Assembly (NCBI GenBank): GCA_002307375.1
Contig: NTJI01000001.1
Span: 1,550,001-1,614,000, forward strand
DNA: 64,000 nucleotides
Source: Lysobacteraceae bacterium NML93-0399
Lineage (GTDB): Bacteria > Pseudomonadota > Gammaproteobacteria > Xanthomonadales > Xanthomonadaceae
Reading direction: 5' to 3'
The first letter of the stretch is position 1. Each line of letters starts with the position of its first letter. A program made the translations under genes and the position numbers. Of the stretch, positions 46,673 to 57,004 are shown in pieces. The notes under the pieces were generated by a model, which did not search any database, was not told where the DNA came from, and saw nothing but the letters and a program-made list of their open reading frames with translations.

Positions 46673-47749
46673 ATGTCCGATGTAGCCCCGCCGCCTGCCG
46701 CCGCCACCGGCTGGCCTGCGGACCTGATCGACCGGATGCCGGCCGCCGTTGCCGTGATCGATGCCGACGGTCACTGGCAATGCGCCAATCCCGCACTCGC
46801 CGCCTTGCTAGATACCGTGCCTGCCCAGCTCGTTGGCGCCGCCGCCCATCGCGAGTGGCTGCCGGAACTGGCCGAGCGTATCGATGCGTGCCTGGCGCAG
46901 TTGCCGGCGACCGAGGGGCTCGAGGACGTGCCAATGATGCTGCGCGGCGCGACCGAGGGCCCGCCCCGCCCGTTGCGCGCGACGCTGCGCCCGCTCGACG
47001 GCGGTGCTGCCGCCCTGCTCCAGCTGGTCGACGACCGTGCGCGTCATGGTCTGGAGGCCCAGCAGGAGATGCTCGCCTTCGGCATCTCGCACGAACTGCG
47101 CGCGCCGGTCCGGGCGATCGAACAGTTCGCCCGCCGACTGCTGGCGCTCGAGGCCGATTTCGACCCCGCGACTGCGCGCGACCATCTCCAGCGCATCCAG
47201 GATGCGGCCGGCCATGCGGGCAGCCTGATCGATGCGCTGCTCGAAACCATGCGCGCCGCACGGCCCCCGCGTCCGCCGGCGCCGGTCGACATCAGTCTGC
47301 TCGGCGACTGGATCTGCGCCGAACTGCAGGACGCCGAGCCCGGCCGCGCCGCCGACATCCACATCGCGCCGGACCTGTGGGCCTGGGGCGACGAACACGC
47401 GCTCAAGCAGATGCTGGGCAAGCTGCTGCACAACGCGTGGAAGTTCTCCGCCCACCGCGAACGGGTACGGATCGAACTCGACGGCGCCCGCGTCGGCGAC
47501 CGCCTGCAGCTGCAGCTGCGCGACGCCGGTCGCGGATTCGACATGCGCTATGCTGAACGACTGTTCGTGCCGTTCAGGCGCCTGCATGGCGCCGACGACG
47601 GAGCGGGCCACGGCCTCGGCCTGGCCATTGCCCAGCAGCTGGCACGCGCGCAGGGCGGACACCTGCGCGTGGACGCGACGCCGGATGTCGGCACGACCCT
47701 CTTCATCGAACTGCCGGCCGTGCCGGACGAGGACGCACCCCGCCCATGA
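46673..47749 (+). CDS. Sensor histidine kinase (PAS-HisKA-HATPase)
   Basis: A 358-residue cytoplasmic kinase without membrane segments. An N-terminal PAS-like domain (about 15-120) precedes the H box Phe-Gly-Ile-Ser-His-Glu-Leu-Arg-Ala-Pro (phospho-His near 139) and an ATPase domain with N box Leu-Leu-His-Asn-Ala-Trp-Lys-Phe-Ser, G1 Asp-Ala-Gly-Arg-Gly-Phe-Asp and G2 Gly-His-Gly-Leu-Gly-Leu-Ala. The design is that of bacteriophytochrome-like and PAS kinases paired with Rcp1-type regulators. Its stop overlaps the response regulator start (ATGA). Confidence 0.9.
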   Translation: MSDVAPPPAAATGWPADLIDRMPAAVAVIDADGHWQCANPALAALLDTVPAQLVGAAAHREWLPELAERIDACLAQLPATEGLEDVPMMLRGATEGPPRPLRATLRPLDGGAAALLQLVDDRARHGLEAQQEMLAFGISHELRAPVRAIEQFARRLLALEADFDPATARDHLQRIQDAAGHAGSLIDALLETMRAARPPRPPAPVDISLLGDWICAELQDAEPGRAADIHIAPDLWAWGDEHALKQMLGKLLHNAWKFSAHRERVRIELDGARVGDRLQLQLRDAGRGFDMRYAERLFVPFRRLHGADDGAGHGLGLAIAQQLARAQGGHLRVDATPDVGTTLFIELPAVPDEDAPRP

Positions 47750-48180
47750 GCGCTCACACGATCCTGCTGATCGAGGACAACCCCGACGACGCCGAACTGA
47801 CCCGCATCGCCTTCGCCGAAGCGGGCATCGACAGCCAGCTGGTGGTGGTGGGCGACGGCGCCGAGGCGCTCGACTACCTGTTCGCCCGCGGCCGCCATGC
47901 CGCCCGCGATGCGGCCGACCTGCCCTCGATCGTGCTGCTCGACCTCAATCTGCCCAAGGTCGACGGCCGCGAGGTTCTGCAGGCCCTGCGCGCCAACCCC
48001 GCCACCCGCGGCCTGCCGGTCGTCGTGCTGACCACCAGTACCGAGCCCTTCGACGTCGAAGCCAGCTACGCGCTGGGCGTCAACAGCTACATCCGCAAGC
48101 CGGTGGATTTCGAGAAGTTCGTCGAGGTGGTCAAGCAGATCGGGCTGTACTGGCTGGTGCTGAACCACCCGCGGGGGTAA
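47746..48180 (+). CDS. Single-domain response regulator (Rcp1-like)
   Basis: A 144-residue receiver domain with the acidic pair in Ile-Glu-Asp-Asn-Pro-Asp-Asp, phosphoacceptor Asp in Val-Leu-Leu-Asp-Leu-Asn-Leu-Pro (about residue 65), Thr in Val-Leu-Thr-Thr-Ser, and Lys in Ile-Arg-Lys-Pro-Val. It has no output domain, so it must act through protein contacts. Coupled by a four-base overlap to the histidine kinase gene. Confidence 0.9.
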   Translation: MSAHTILLIEDNPDDAELTRIAFAEAGIDSQLVVVGDGAEALDYLFARGRHAARDAADLPSIVLLDLNLPKVDGREVLQALRANPATRGLPVVVLTTSTEPFDVEASYALGVNSYIRKPVDFEKFVEVVKQIGLYWLVLNHPRG

Positions 48181-48454
48181 GGGCGGCCCGCTCGGGGCGC
48201 GCGAGCTTTTGCAGGAGATCAGACGGGGTCCCGTCCCAGGGGCAACGCCTGTTCTCTTGGGGCAAGGCTGAGCCCGGGCTTTTTCGGTCCCACATGTTCG
48301 CAAGAGCAGGCGTCGGCCTCTTCCGTTGAAGCGTTTGAAGGCACTGGATGACCGGACATTCGTCCGTTGGAAGCCCCGCGTTCGCGGGAATGACGGTTCT
48401 CTGGGATTTGTAGACGGCGCTGCCCGGACCGCGTTGTCCGAGCTGCGATGCTCT

Positions 48455-49168
<714 letters not shown>

Positions 49169-49304
49169 GAAGCGAAGCAGGGACAGCAGCAGAGGCCAGA
49201 AAACAGAAAACAAAGACAAGAAGCAGAGCGACAGCCAACCGCAACCGCGCCCTTCGCCCGATGCGCTAAGCGCATCGACCTCTCCCGGGGGAGAGATACT
49301 CAGA

Positions 49305-50009
49305 TCAACCGCCGCCGTACAACGCCTCCGCCCGCTGGAACAGCACCCAGCTCGTCGCGATGAACTTGTCGCCGTTCTGCGGCCGGTTGCCGCGATGCGT
49401 GTGCGTGAACGCCGTCGGGGCGATGAGCAGGTCGCCGACACGCGGGGTGATCTTGCGCTCTTGGAACAGGAACTCGGTCTCGCCGGCATCGAAACCGTCG
49501 TTGAGATAGAGCGTCCACAACAGATGGCGGTGCAGGGTTTCGCAACCGGCATCGCGCGGATACAGCTCGCAGTGCCAGTAGGGGTAACCGCCCTCTCCGG
49601 CCGCGTACCACTGCAGGTTGATCGCGCCCGGACGCAGACACGTCTGCAGCAGGCCGCTCAGGCGCGCGTCGTCGAGCGTTGCGAAATCCTCGGCCTGCAG
49701 CCGGCGCAGGCTGCCGTCGGCGTCAGGCTGCTGCAGCATCAGCGGGGCGATCAGTGCCTGCGGGTACTTGCGCAGGTACGCCTTCAGGCCGCCGTGGACG
49801 GCGACGTTGAGTTGCTGGGCGACATCGGCCCAGTCGCCGCGGCCGGTGATCGACAGGTCGCGGCTGCGCTTGAGTTCGGGATAGACCCCACCGCCGATCT
49901 CGCCGGCATGCAGGTCGGCGCTTTCGCGCATGCGCGCGACGATGGCCGCGCAGGCCTGCGCCGACAGCGCGCCGGGCGTGACTTCGATGAAGTCCGCCGC
50001 GTCGTTCAT
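49305..50009 (-). CDS. 2-oxoglutarate/Fe(II)-dependent oxygenase family protein
   Basis: A 234-residue protein. Tyr-Trp-His-Cys-Glu-Leu-Tyr-Pro (about 148-155) gives a His-x-Glu metal pair. [10 protein letters not shown] (about 204-213) holds the distal His and the Arg expected to bind 2-oxoglutarate, with Gly-Glu-Thr-Glu-Phe-Leu-Phe between them. This is the prolyl-4-hydroxylase-like fold in a subgroup using HxE in place of HxD. The substrate is unknown. The start overlaps the fbp stop (ATGA), so it is translated after fbp. Confidence 0.8.
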   Translation of the reverse strand: MNDAADFIEVTPGALSAQACAAIVARMRESADLHAGEIGGGVYPELKRSRDLSITGRGDWADVAQQLNVAVHGGLKAYLRKYPQALIAPLMLQQPDADGSLRRLQAEDFATLDDARLSGLLQTCLRPGAINLQWYAAGEGGYPYWHCELYPRDAGCETLHRHLLWTLYLNDGFDAGETEFLFQERKITPRVGDLLIAPTAFTHTHRGNRPQNGDKFIATSWVLFQRAEALYGGG

Positions 50010-51034
50010 GCGGCGGCGCTGTCGTGCTGCAGGTGATAGCGGGTCGCGGTCTCCACTTCGTCCTTCGACCCCAGGAACACCGGCACGCGCTGGTGCAGCG
50101 AGGTGGGGGCGATGTCGAGGATGCGCTCCCGGCCGGTGGTCGCCGCGCCGCCGGCCTGCTCGACCAGCATCGCCATCGGATTGGCCTCGTACATCAGCCG
50201 CAGCTTGCCGGGCTTGGACGGGTCCTTGCGGTCCCAGGGATAGATGAAGATGCCGCCGCGGGTCAGGATGCGGTGCACGTCGGCGACCATCGCCGCAACC
50301 CAGCGCATGTTGAAGTCCTTGCCACGCGGGCCGTCCTGGCCGGCCAGCAGATCGCCGACATACGCCTGCGTCGGCGCCTCCCAGTGGCGCTGGTTGGACA
50401 TGTTGATCGCGAATTCGCGCGTTTGCGCCGGAATCTGCAGATGCGCGCGGGTCAGTACGAACGAACCCTGCTCGCGGTCCAGCGTGAAGGCGTGCGTGCC
50501 GTGGCCGATGGTCAGCACCAGCATCGTGCTGGGCCCATACAGGCAGTAGCCGGCGGCGACCTGGGTGCTGCCGGCCTGGAGGAAATGGCAGTCCTCGGTC
50601 GCGGTCACGCCTTCGGGGCAGCGCAGCACCGAGAAGATCGTGCCGACGCTGGCATTGATGTCGATGTTGGAGCTGCCGTCGAGCGGATCGAACACCAGCA
50701 GATAGTTGCCGCGCGGGAAGGCATCGGGAATCTGCTGCGAATGTTCCATTTCCTCGGACGCACACGCGGCCAGGTGTCCACCCCAGGCGTTGGCCTCGAG
50801 CAGGATCTCGTTGCTGATCACGTCGAGCTTCTTCTGCGCCTCGCCCTGCACGTTGATGCTGCCCGCCTCGCCGCCGGCTTCGCCCAGCACGCCGCCCAGC
50901 GCGCCCTTGCCCACGGCCACCGAGATGCGCTTGCAGGCCCGCGCGACGACCTCCAGCAGCAGCTGCAGGTCCGGGGTCATATGGCCCTGGCGCTGTTCCT
51001 CGATCAGATGGCGGGTCAGGGAAATGCTGGGCAT
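50006..51034 (-). CDS. fbp: Class I fructose-1,6-bisphosphatase
   Basis: A 342-residue enzyme with the metal-binding motif [10 protein letters not shown] (about 115-124) and Ala-Ser-Glu-Glu (about 91), plus the sugar-phosphate region [11 protein letters not shown]. It hydrolyses fructose 1,6-bisphosphate in gluconeogenesis. ATG at 51034 (Met-Pro-Ser-Ile-Ser-Leu-Thr-Arg) matches family starts. First gene of a two-gene unit with the 2OG oxygenase. Confidence 0.96.
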   Translation of the reverse strand: MPSISLTRHLIEEQRQGHMTPDLQLLLEVVARACKRISVAVGKGALGGVLGEAGGEAGSINVQGEAQKKLDVISNEILLEANAWGGHLAACASEEMEHSQQIPDAFPRGNYLLVFDPLDGSSNIDINASVGTIFSVLRCPEGVTATEDCHFLQAGSTQVAAGYCLYGPSTMLVLTIGHGTHAFTLDREQGSFVLTRAHLQIPAQTREFAINMSNQRHWEAPTQAYVGDLLAGQDGPRGKDFNMRWVAAMVADVHRILTRGGIFIYPWDRKDPSKPGKLRLMYEANPMAMLVEQAGGAATTGRERILDIAPTSLHQRVPVFLGSKDEVETATRYHLQHDSAAA

Positions 51035-51196
51035 GCGCGGCGATCCTCGGGCTCGGGGAGGCCGCATTGTCGCGCCAAAGGCCGTCGCTGTCCGCCGGAT
51101 GCGTCGCGCCCGCCGACCGCGCCCGGTATTCTGGCCGGGCTCGGCTGCGCGCGCGCGGCCCGCCCTCTCCCTTTTCCGTCGTGCAGGCAGTCATCC

Positions 51197-52402
51197 GTGT
51201 CCTCCTTCTTCGCGAACGTCGAACTCGTCCCCGGTGATCCCATCCTCGGTCTTACCGAGGCCTATCACGCCGATCCGCGCACCACCAAGGTCAACCTGGG
51301 CGTGGGCATCTACTACGACGAGGCCGGCCGCATTCCCGTGCTCGACGCGGTGCGCGAGGTCGAACAGCGTCTGGCCGCCGAGGCCAAGCCGCGCGGTTAC
51401 CTGCCGATCGACGGCATGCCCGACTACACGAAGGCGACGCGCGAACTGCTGTTCGGCACGGACTCGTCGCTGCTGGCCGCCGGCCGCGTCGCCACCACCC
51501 AGACCATCGGCGGCAGCGGCGCGCTGCGCACCGGCGCCGATCTGCTCAAGCAGTCCCTGCCGCACGCGACCATCGCGATCAGCAACCCGAGCTGGGAGAA
51601 CCATCGCGCGGTGTTCGGCGCGGTCGGCTTCGACGTCGTCGACTACACCTACTTCGACGCGAAGACCCACGGCGTCGACTTCGACGGCATGCTCGCCGAC
51701 CTGCGCAAGCTCGAGGCCGGTACCGTCGTGCTGCTGCACGCCTGCTGCCACAACCCGACCGGTGCCGATCTCACGGTCGAGCAGTGGCGCCAGGTGATCG
51801 AGGTGCTGCACGAGCGCACCCTGTTCCCCTTCATCGACATGGCCTACCAGGGCTTCGACCAGGGCATCGACGCCGACGCCGCCGCCGTGCGCCTGCTCGC
51901 CGAATCGCCGATCGCCGAGTTCGTGGTCGCCAGCTCGTACTCCAAGTCGTTCTCGCTCTACGGCGAGCGCGTCGGCGCGCTGACCGTGGTGTCGGCCAGC
52001 GCCGAGCAGAGCCGCGCGGTGCAGTCGCAGATCAAGCGCATCGTGCGTGCGAACTATTCCAGCCCGTCGACCCACGGCGCCGCACTGGTGGCCGGCGTGC
52101 TCGGCAGCGCCGAACTGCGCGCGCGCTGGGAAGCGGAGCTCGGCCAGATGCGCGAGCGCATCCACGCCCTGCGTGCGGGCCTGGTGCAGAAACTGGCCGA
52201 TGCCGGTGCACCGGAATTCGCCTTCATCCAGGACCAGGCAGGCATGTTCTCGTATTCCGGCCTGAGCCGCGCCCAGGTCGACCGCCTGCGTGACGAGTTC
52301 GGCATCTACGCCGTCGGCACGGGACGCATCTGCGTGGCGGCACTGAGCCTGCAGAATCTCGATTACGTGGCGCAGGCGGTCGCGGCGGTCAGTCGCGGCT
52401 GA
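51197..52402 (+). CDS. Aspartate/aromatic amino acid aminotransferase (class I, PLP)
   Basis: A 401-residue class I aminotransferase of the AspC/TyrB subgroup: Phe-Ala-Asn-Val-Glu-Leu-Val-Pro-Gly-Asp-Pro-Ile-Leu at the N-terminus, Cys-His-Asn-Pro-Thr-Gly, Asp-Met-Ala-Tyr-Gln-Gly-Phe, and the PLP lysine in Ser-Tyr-Ser-Lys-Ser-Phe-Ser-Leu-Tyr-Gly-Glu-Arg-Val-Gly. It transfers amino groups between aspartate or aromatic amino acids and 2-oxoglutarate. The start is GTG at 51197; there is no nearer in-frame ATG. Divergent from fbp. Confidence 0.92.
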   Translation: MSSFFANVELVPGDPILGLTEAYHADPRTTKVNLGVGIYYDEAGRIPVLDAVREVEQRLAAEAKPRGYLPIDGMPDYTKATRELLFGTDSSLLAAGRVATTQTIGGSGALRTGADLLKQSLPHATIAISNPSWENHRAVFGAVGFDVVDYTYFDAKTHGVDFDGMLADLRKLEAGTVVLLHACCHNPTGADLTVEQWRQVIEVLHERTLFPFIDMAYQGFDQGIDADAAAVRLLAESPIAEFVVASSYSKSFSLYGERVGALTVVSASAEQSRAVQSQIKRIVRANYSSPSTHGAALVAGVLGSAELRARWEAELGQMRERIHALRAGLVQKLADAGAPEFAFIQDQAGMFSYSGLSRAQVDRLRDEFGIYAVGTGRICVAALSLQNLDYVAQAVAAVSRG

Positions 52403-52963
52403 TCGCATTGGCCTGAGCCTCGCTGTAAGCCCCGCCTTGCCCCGTAGGCGGGGGGTGAGAGCGGCTTGCTTGCACGGCACTGCCGTGCGAGTCAATCGAA
52501 CGACCGGCGCGCTGCGCCGGGCCGGACGGTCGGTATGGGGGCGAAGCATCTGCCGCAGCTTCGTGGGTCTCGTGGTTGCGCGTGGGCGGTGCACGCCTCG
52601 ACCTGACGGTTTGCCCGCACCCAACCCTCCCCGTCGGTACAGGGGAAGGCTTGATCTCTCGCGTGATCAGAGACCACGCGCCTGCGCGGAATGCCCGTGG
52701 AACCTGCGGAAACGCGTGCGGCGACCACGCCATCGCCAGCGGCCCATCTTCGACTCGCTGCGCATCCAGTAGTGCGATGTGGCTGCGGTCGCGCGCACGA
52801 AGCTGTTCCGGCAAGCCTGTGGCGCGCGCGTCTACGCGACGCGCTGTAGCGCGGTGGACATGCGCAGCTGCGACGTTCCGTCCCGGGTCGTTCACGGCGC
52901 GCTTTGCGACAATGCGCGCGCGATGCCGTGCATCGCACTCCCCCGTCGAATCTCGGAGATGCC
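52403..52963. other. Spacer of about 560 bp with one intergenic palindrome
   Basis: No credible gene. It includes GCACCCAACCCTCCCC-GTCGGTAC-AGGGGAAGG near 52617-52650, a relative of the palindromes at 1948 and 2191. The remainder shows no recognisable signal until the azurin ribosome-binding site. Confidence 0.5.
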
Positions 52964-53419
52964 ATGCGCACCCGCATCTGGCGCGTTGCCCTCGCGCTGC
53001 TGTTGTCGCTTCCTGCCACTGGCGCATTTGCGCGCACCTGTGATCTCGCCATCGGCAGTGACGATGCGATGCGCTTCGACAAGTCCGAACTGCGCGTCGC
53101 CGCCGACTGCACGCAGGTGCGACTCACCCTGCGCCACACCGGTCGCCAGCAAGCGGCGGCGATGGGACACAACTGGGTGCTCACGCGGACCGCGGACTAC
53201 CGGCCCGTCGCCATTGCCGGCGGCCGAGCGAGTCTGGCCAGCAGTTATCTGCCGGCCAACGACGCGCGCGTGATCGCGTACACGAAGGTCATCGGCGGCG
53301 GCGAGTCGACGACCATCACCTTCCCCACCGCCGGACTCACGCGCGGTGGCGACTACACCTTCTTTTGCTCGTTCCCGGGCCACTGGAATGTGATGCGCGG
53401 CAAGCTGGTGTTCGGTTGA
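52964..53419 (+). CDS. azu: Azurin (blue copper protein)
   Basis: A 151-residue protein with a 23-residue signal peptide and a mature part of about 128 residues, the azurin length. Type 1 copper ligands are visible: His in Ala-Met-Gly-His-Asn-Trp-Val, and Cys, His, Met in Cys-Ser-Phe-Pro-Gly-His-Trp-Asn-Val-Met with the exact Cys+5 and Cys+9 spacing. The two other cysteines of the azurin disulphide are also present. It shuttles electrons in the periplasm. ATG at 52964 has GGAG upstream. Its stop overlaps the ATG of the TonB receptor gene (TGATG). Confidence 0.95.
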   Translation: MRTRIWRVALALLLSLPATGAFARTCDLAIGSDDAMRFDKSELRVAADCTQVRLTLRHTGRQQAAAMGHNWVLTRTADYRPVAIAGGRASLASSYLPANDARVIAYTKVIGGGESTTITFPTAGLTRGGDYTFFCSFPGHWNVMRGKLVFG

Positions 53420-55545
53420 TGCGCGCGGCCCCTACCGCGCTTGCTGCCGCCCTGGTGCTCGCTCTGCCTGCTCCGGCGCTCTTCGCGCAGCCCGTCGAAG
53501 GACCGACCACGCTCGAGCGCGTGCGCGTCGATGCCACGCGGCTGCGCGGCGTCAGTGATTTCGATACGCCCGCCTCGGTCGATGCGATCCGCCTCGACGA
53601 CGCGCACAGCAACCGCGCCGGGACCGTTGCCTCCGAACCGCTGTCGGGCGTGCCCGGCCTGCTTGCGCGCGATCGCCAGAACCATGCGCAGGACACGCAG
53701 CTGTCGATCCGCGGCTTCGGCGCGCGCTCGACCTTCGGCGTGCGCGGCGTGCGCCTGTTCGCCGACGGCATTCCCGCCTCGATGCCCGACGGCCAGGGCC
53801 AGCTGTCGCATTTCAGCCTGATCGGCGGCGACCGCATCGAAATCATGCGCGGGCCGTTCTCGGCGCTGTACGGCAATTCCTCCGGCGGCGTGGTGCAGAT
53901 CTGGAGCGCGGACGGCATGCCCGGCGACGACTGGCGCTTCAAGGCCAGCCAGGGGCGCGACGACACCACCAGCCTGGCCGCGCAGCTGCGTGGCGGCAGC
54001 GAGGCCGTGGGCTACAACCTGGCGCTGTCGCGCTTCGACACCGACGGCTGGCGCGACCACAGCGCCGCGCGCCGAGACTCCGCGAACGCGAAGCTGCGCT
54101 TCGATTTCGGCGACCGCCGCCGGCTGGATCTGGTTGCGAACTTCGTCGACATCGACGCGCAGGATCCGCTCGGGCTCACGGCCGCGCAGGTGCGCGAGAA
54201 TCCGCGCCAGGTCGCGTCGGTCGCGCGCGAGTACGACACCCGCAAGACCGTGCGCCAGGCGCAGGCCGGCGCGGTCTACGAACACGGCATCGGCGAGGCG
54301 CACACGCTGCGCGCGATGGCCTACGGCGGCGAGCGCGAAGTCGTGCAGTTCCTGCCGATTCCGCCCGGTGCGCAGGGCAATCCGCTCAATTCCGGCGGCG
54401 TGATCGATCTCGACAACCGCTACGGCGGCCTTGATCTTCGCTGGAGCTGGGAAGGCACGCTGGCCGATCGGCCACTGGAGTTCACCGTCGGCGCCAACGC
54501 CGACCGCCAGCGCCAGCACCGCAACGGCTTCGAGAACTTCGTCGGCGACGTGCTCGGCGTGCGCGGACGCCTGCGTCGCGACGAGCGCAACACCGTCGAG
54601 AACCTCGACCAGTTCGCGCAGGCGTACTGGTCGTTCGCACCGCGCTGGTCGTTGCTTGCCGGCGTGCGCCACAGCGAGGTCGAATTCGTTTCGCGCGATG
54701 CCTACGTGACCGCGACCAATCCCGACGACAGCGGCCGCGTTGCGTTCCGCCAGACCTCGCCGGTCGCGGGTCTGACCTTCGCGCCGCACGAGGATCTGCG
54801 CGTGTATCTGTCGGCCGGCCGCGGCTTCGAAACACCGACCTTCAACGAGATCAGCTACCGCGCCGATGGTGGCGCAGGCCTGGCCCTGGATCTGGCACCA
54901 GCGATCAGCGACAACCTGGAACTGGGCACCAAATGGCGCGCGCGCGGCGGCATGACGCTCAACGCCGCGCTGTTCCGTGCCGACACCGACCACGAGCTCG
55001 CCGTCGCCCGCAATGTCGGTGGCCGCAGCAGCTTCCAGAACATCGGCCGCGCGCGCCGCCAGGGCGCCGAACTGTCGGTGCGTCAGCCACTGGGCGCGTC
55101 ACTGGACCTGAGCGTTGCGGCGACCTGGCTCGATGCCAGCTTCCGCGACGACTATCTGATCTGCACCGGCGTGGGCTGCACCGTGCCGGCCACGCCGGTC
55201 GCCGCCGGCGCGCGCATTCCCGGCGTGCCGGCCCGGCAGCTGTTCGCCCGGCTCGACTGGAGCGGTGGGCCGTGGAGCGCGGCGATCGAAGGCGTCGGCG
55301 TCGGGAATGTGGTCGTCGATGATCTCGCGACCGACCGGGCCGCCGGCTATGCGCTGGTGCATCTGGAAGGCGCACGGCGCTGGCATTTCGATGCCGGTGA
55401 ACTGCGCACCTTCGTGCGCGTCGACAACGTGTTCGACAAGGCCTACATCGGCTCGGTGATCGTCAACGAAGGTAATGGACGTTTCTTCGAACCGGGCACC
55501 GGACGCGGGCTGCTGGTCGGCGCGCAGTGGACGTGGAATCGCTGA
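53419..55545 (+). CDS. TonB-dependent outer-membrane receptor
   Basis: A 708-residue receptor with signal peptide (about 1-24), plug domain (Leu-Ser-Ile-Arg-Gly-Phe-Gly-Ala-Arg-Ser, Gly-Asp-Arg-Ile-Glu-Ile-Met-Arg-Gly-Pro-Phe-Ser-Ala-Leu-Tyr-Gly-Asn-Ser-Ser-Gly-Gly) and a 22-stranded-type barrel ending in Gly-Ala-Gln-Trp-Thr-Trp-Asn-Arg. Such receptors import scarce ligands using energy from TonB-ExbBD. Overlap with the azurin stop (TGATG) implies co-translation. That pairing hints at copper or a copper-bearing ligand, but the plug sequence alone resembles iron-complex receptors, so the ligand is open. Confidence 0.9.
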   Translation: MRAAPTALAAALVLALPAPALFAQPVEGPTTLERVRVDATRLRGVSDFDTPASVDAIRLDDAHSNRAGTVASEPLSGVPGLLARDRQNHAQDTQLSIRGFGARSTFGVRGVRLFADGIPASMPDGQGQLSHFSLIGGDRIEIMRGPFSALYGNSSGGVVQIWSADGMPGDDWRFKASQGRDDTTSLAAQLRGGSEAVGYNLALSRFDTDGWRDHSAARRDSANAKLRFDFGDRRRLDLVANFVDIDAQDPLGLTAAQVRENPRQVASVAREYDTRKTVRQAQAGAVYEHGIGEAHTLRAMAYGGEREVVQFLPIPPGAQGNPLNSGGVIDLDNRYGGLDLRWSWEGTLADRPLEFTVGANADRQRQHRNGFENFVGDVLGVRGRLRRDERNTVENLDQFAQAYWSFAPRWSLLAGVRHSEVEFVSRDAYVTATNPDDSGRVAFRQTSPVAGLTFAPHEDLRVYLSAGRGFETPTFNEISYRADGGAGLALDLAPAISDNLELGTKWRARGGMTLNAALFRADTDHELAVARNVGGRSSFQNIGRARRQGAELSVRQPLGASLDLSVAATWLDASFRDDYLICTGVGCTVPATPVAAGARIPGVPARQLFARLDWSGGPWSAAIEGVGVGNVVVDDLATDRAAGYALVHLEGARRWHFDAGELRTFVRVDNVFDKAYIGSVIVNEGNGRFFEPGTGRGLLVGAQWTWNR

Positions 55546-55582
55546 CGGACTGTCGCGTCTGGGGTGTGACGGGGAAGGCCCT

Positions 55583-55920
55583 GTCGCGCGCGAACGCGCT
55601 CCTACAGGTCAGGCGTCGCCACGCGATGTCTCATCTGAGGCGCGAGCAGACGGACTCAGGCGATTTTCGAGCGCATCCATAGCCAGAAGCCGCGCAGTGC
55701 ACTTGTAGCCCCACGCTTCGTGTAGGAGCGCGCTCGCGCGCGATGGGGCTCGACCGGCCAAGCCCGATCGCGCGCGAGCGCGCTCCTGCAGGTGAGGCGT
55801 CAACACACGACGTTTCATCTGAGGCGAGAGCAGACGGACCCAGGCGATTCTCGAACGCATCCGTCGCCAGAAGCCGCGCAGTGCGCTTGGTGGCCCCAGC
55901 TCCGTGTAGGAGCGCGCTTG
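55583..55920. repeat. Tandem ~183-bp units with REP-type palindromes
   Basis: Two similar units (about 55606-55735 and 55790-55917) each contain CATCTGAGGCG-GAGCAGACGGAC, then CCAGAAGCCGCGCAGTGC, then a REP palindrome (TGTAGGAGCGCGCTYGCGCG). An inverted copy sits at 55583-55607 and another at about 55769-55790. This matches the 5801-6190 block in design but with a different spacer sequence. It lies between the convergent receptor and phhA genes. Confidence 0.82.
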
Positions 55921-55976
55921 CGCGCGACGGGGCCTGCCCGCAAAACCCGATCACCGGCCAGCGCGCACCCGCAGCG

Positions 55977-56876
55977 TCAGACGTCCCCGCCCGCCGTCCA
56001 GCCTTCGCCCGTGCCGCGATGGAACACGCGATCGTCGTCGCGCACGGTGCCGGCGCCGATCGTGTCCTGCGTCGCCAGGCGCGCATAGATCGGGGTGAAG
56101 TCCGGACCGGTGGCGTCCATCAGCTGCTCGAAGCTGTCGATGACGAAGTAGGTCTTCTGGAAGGTGTCGATGCGGTAGCGCGTGCGCATGACGCGTTCGA
56201 GGTCGAAGCCGATGCGGTTGGGAGCGTCGGATTCGAGCGAATAGATCGACTCGCCCTTCGACGAGACGATGCCGGCGCCGAAGATGCGCAGGCCCTCGGC
56301 CTGGCGGATCAGGCCGAACTCCACCGTGTACCAGTACAGCCGCGTCAGGTTCTGCAGCGCGTCCGGGCCGATGCCGTGGGCTTTGACGCCGCCCTTGCCG
56401 TAGGCCTCCATGTAATCGGCGAACACCGGATTCATCAGCAGCGGCACGTGGCCGAACAGGTCGTGGAAGAGGTCGGGCTCTTCGATGTAGTCGATCTGGT
56501 CCGGGCGCCGGATCCACCACGTCACCGGGAAACGCCGGTTGGCCAGATGGTCGAAGAAATCGAGTTCCGGCAGCAGGCCTTCGACGCCCATCAGCGTCCA
56601 GCCGGTCGCGGCCTGGAGAACCTCGTTGAGTTCAGAGAATTTCGGAATCGCGTCCGGGGTCATGCCCATCGCGTCCTGGGCCTGCAGGAACTCGTCGCAG
56701 GCGCGGCCCACCAGTAACTCGCGCTGACGGGCGTAGAGCGTGGCCCAGGTGGCGTGGTCGTCGGCGCTGTAGCCGTCCCAGGGCTGCTCGACGATGCCGG
56801 TGGCATAGACGGGCACCTTGCCCTTCTCGGTGTGCAGGTTCTCGACGCGGCGCGGGGCGTTGGGCTGGGCGGACAT
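55977..56876 (-). CDS. phhA: Phenylalanine-4-hydroxylase
   Basis: A 299-residue monomeric bacterial-type aromatic amino acid hydroxylase. Iron ligands are the two His in Phe-His-Asp-Leu-Phe-Gly-His-Val-Pro (about 138-146) and the Glu in Trp-Tyr-Thr-Val-Glu-Phe-Gly-Leu. It lacks the regulatory ACT domain of animal enzymes. It converts phenylalanine to tyrosine using tetrahydropterin and oxygen. ATG at 56876. The Lrp-type regulator transcribed divergently is its probable controller, as in other Xanthomonadaceae and Pseudomonas-like arrangements. Confidence 0.95.
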   Translation of the reverse strand: MSAQPNAPRRVENLHTEKGKVPVYATGIVEQPWDGYSADDHATWATLYARQRELLVGRACDEFLQAQDAMGMTPDAIPKFSELNEVLQAATGWTLMGVEGLLPELDFFDHLANRRFPVTWWIRRPDQIDYIEEPDLFHDLFGHVPLLMNPVFADYMEAYGKGGVKAHGIGPDALQNLTRLYWYTVEFGLIRQAEGLRIFGAGIVSSKGESIYSLESDAPNRIGFDLERVMRTRYRIDTFQKTYFVIDSFEQLMDATGPDFTPIYARLATQDTIGAGTVRDDDRVFHRGTGEGWTAGGDV

Positions 56877-57004
56877 GGGACTCCGGTCTGGCGTGCGTGA
56901 CCTATGACGATAGCGTCGATGCCTTGCAACAGGCTTGCGTGCTTGTGTGAGCAGCGCACGTCTGCGCAATAATCGACCGCGATAAAGCAATTCAGGACAA
57001 CGAT

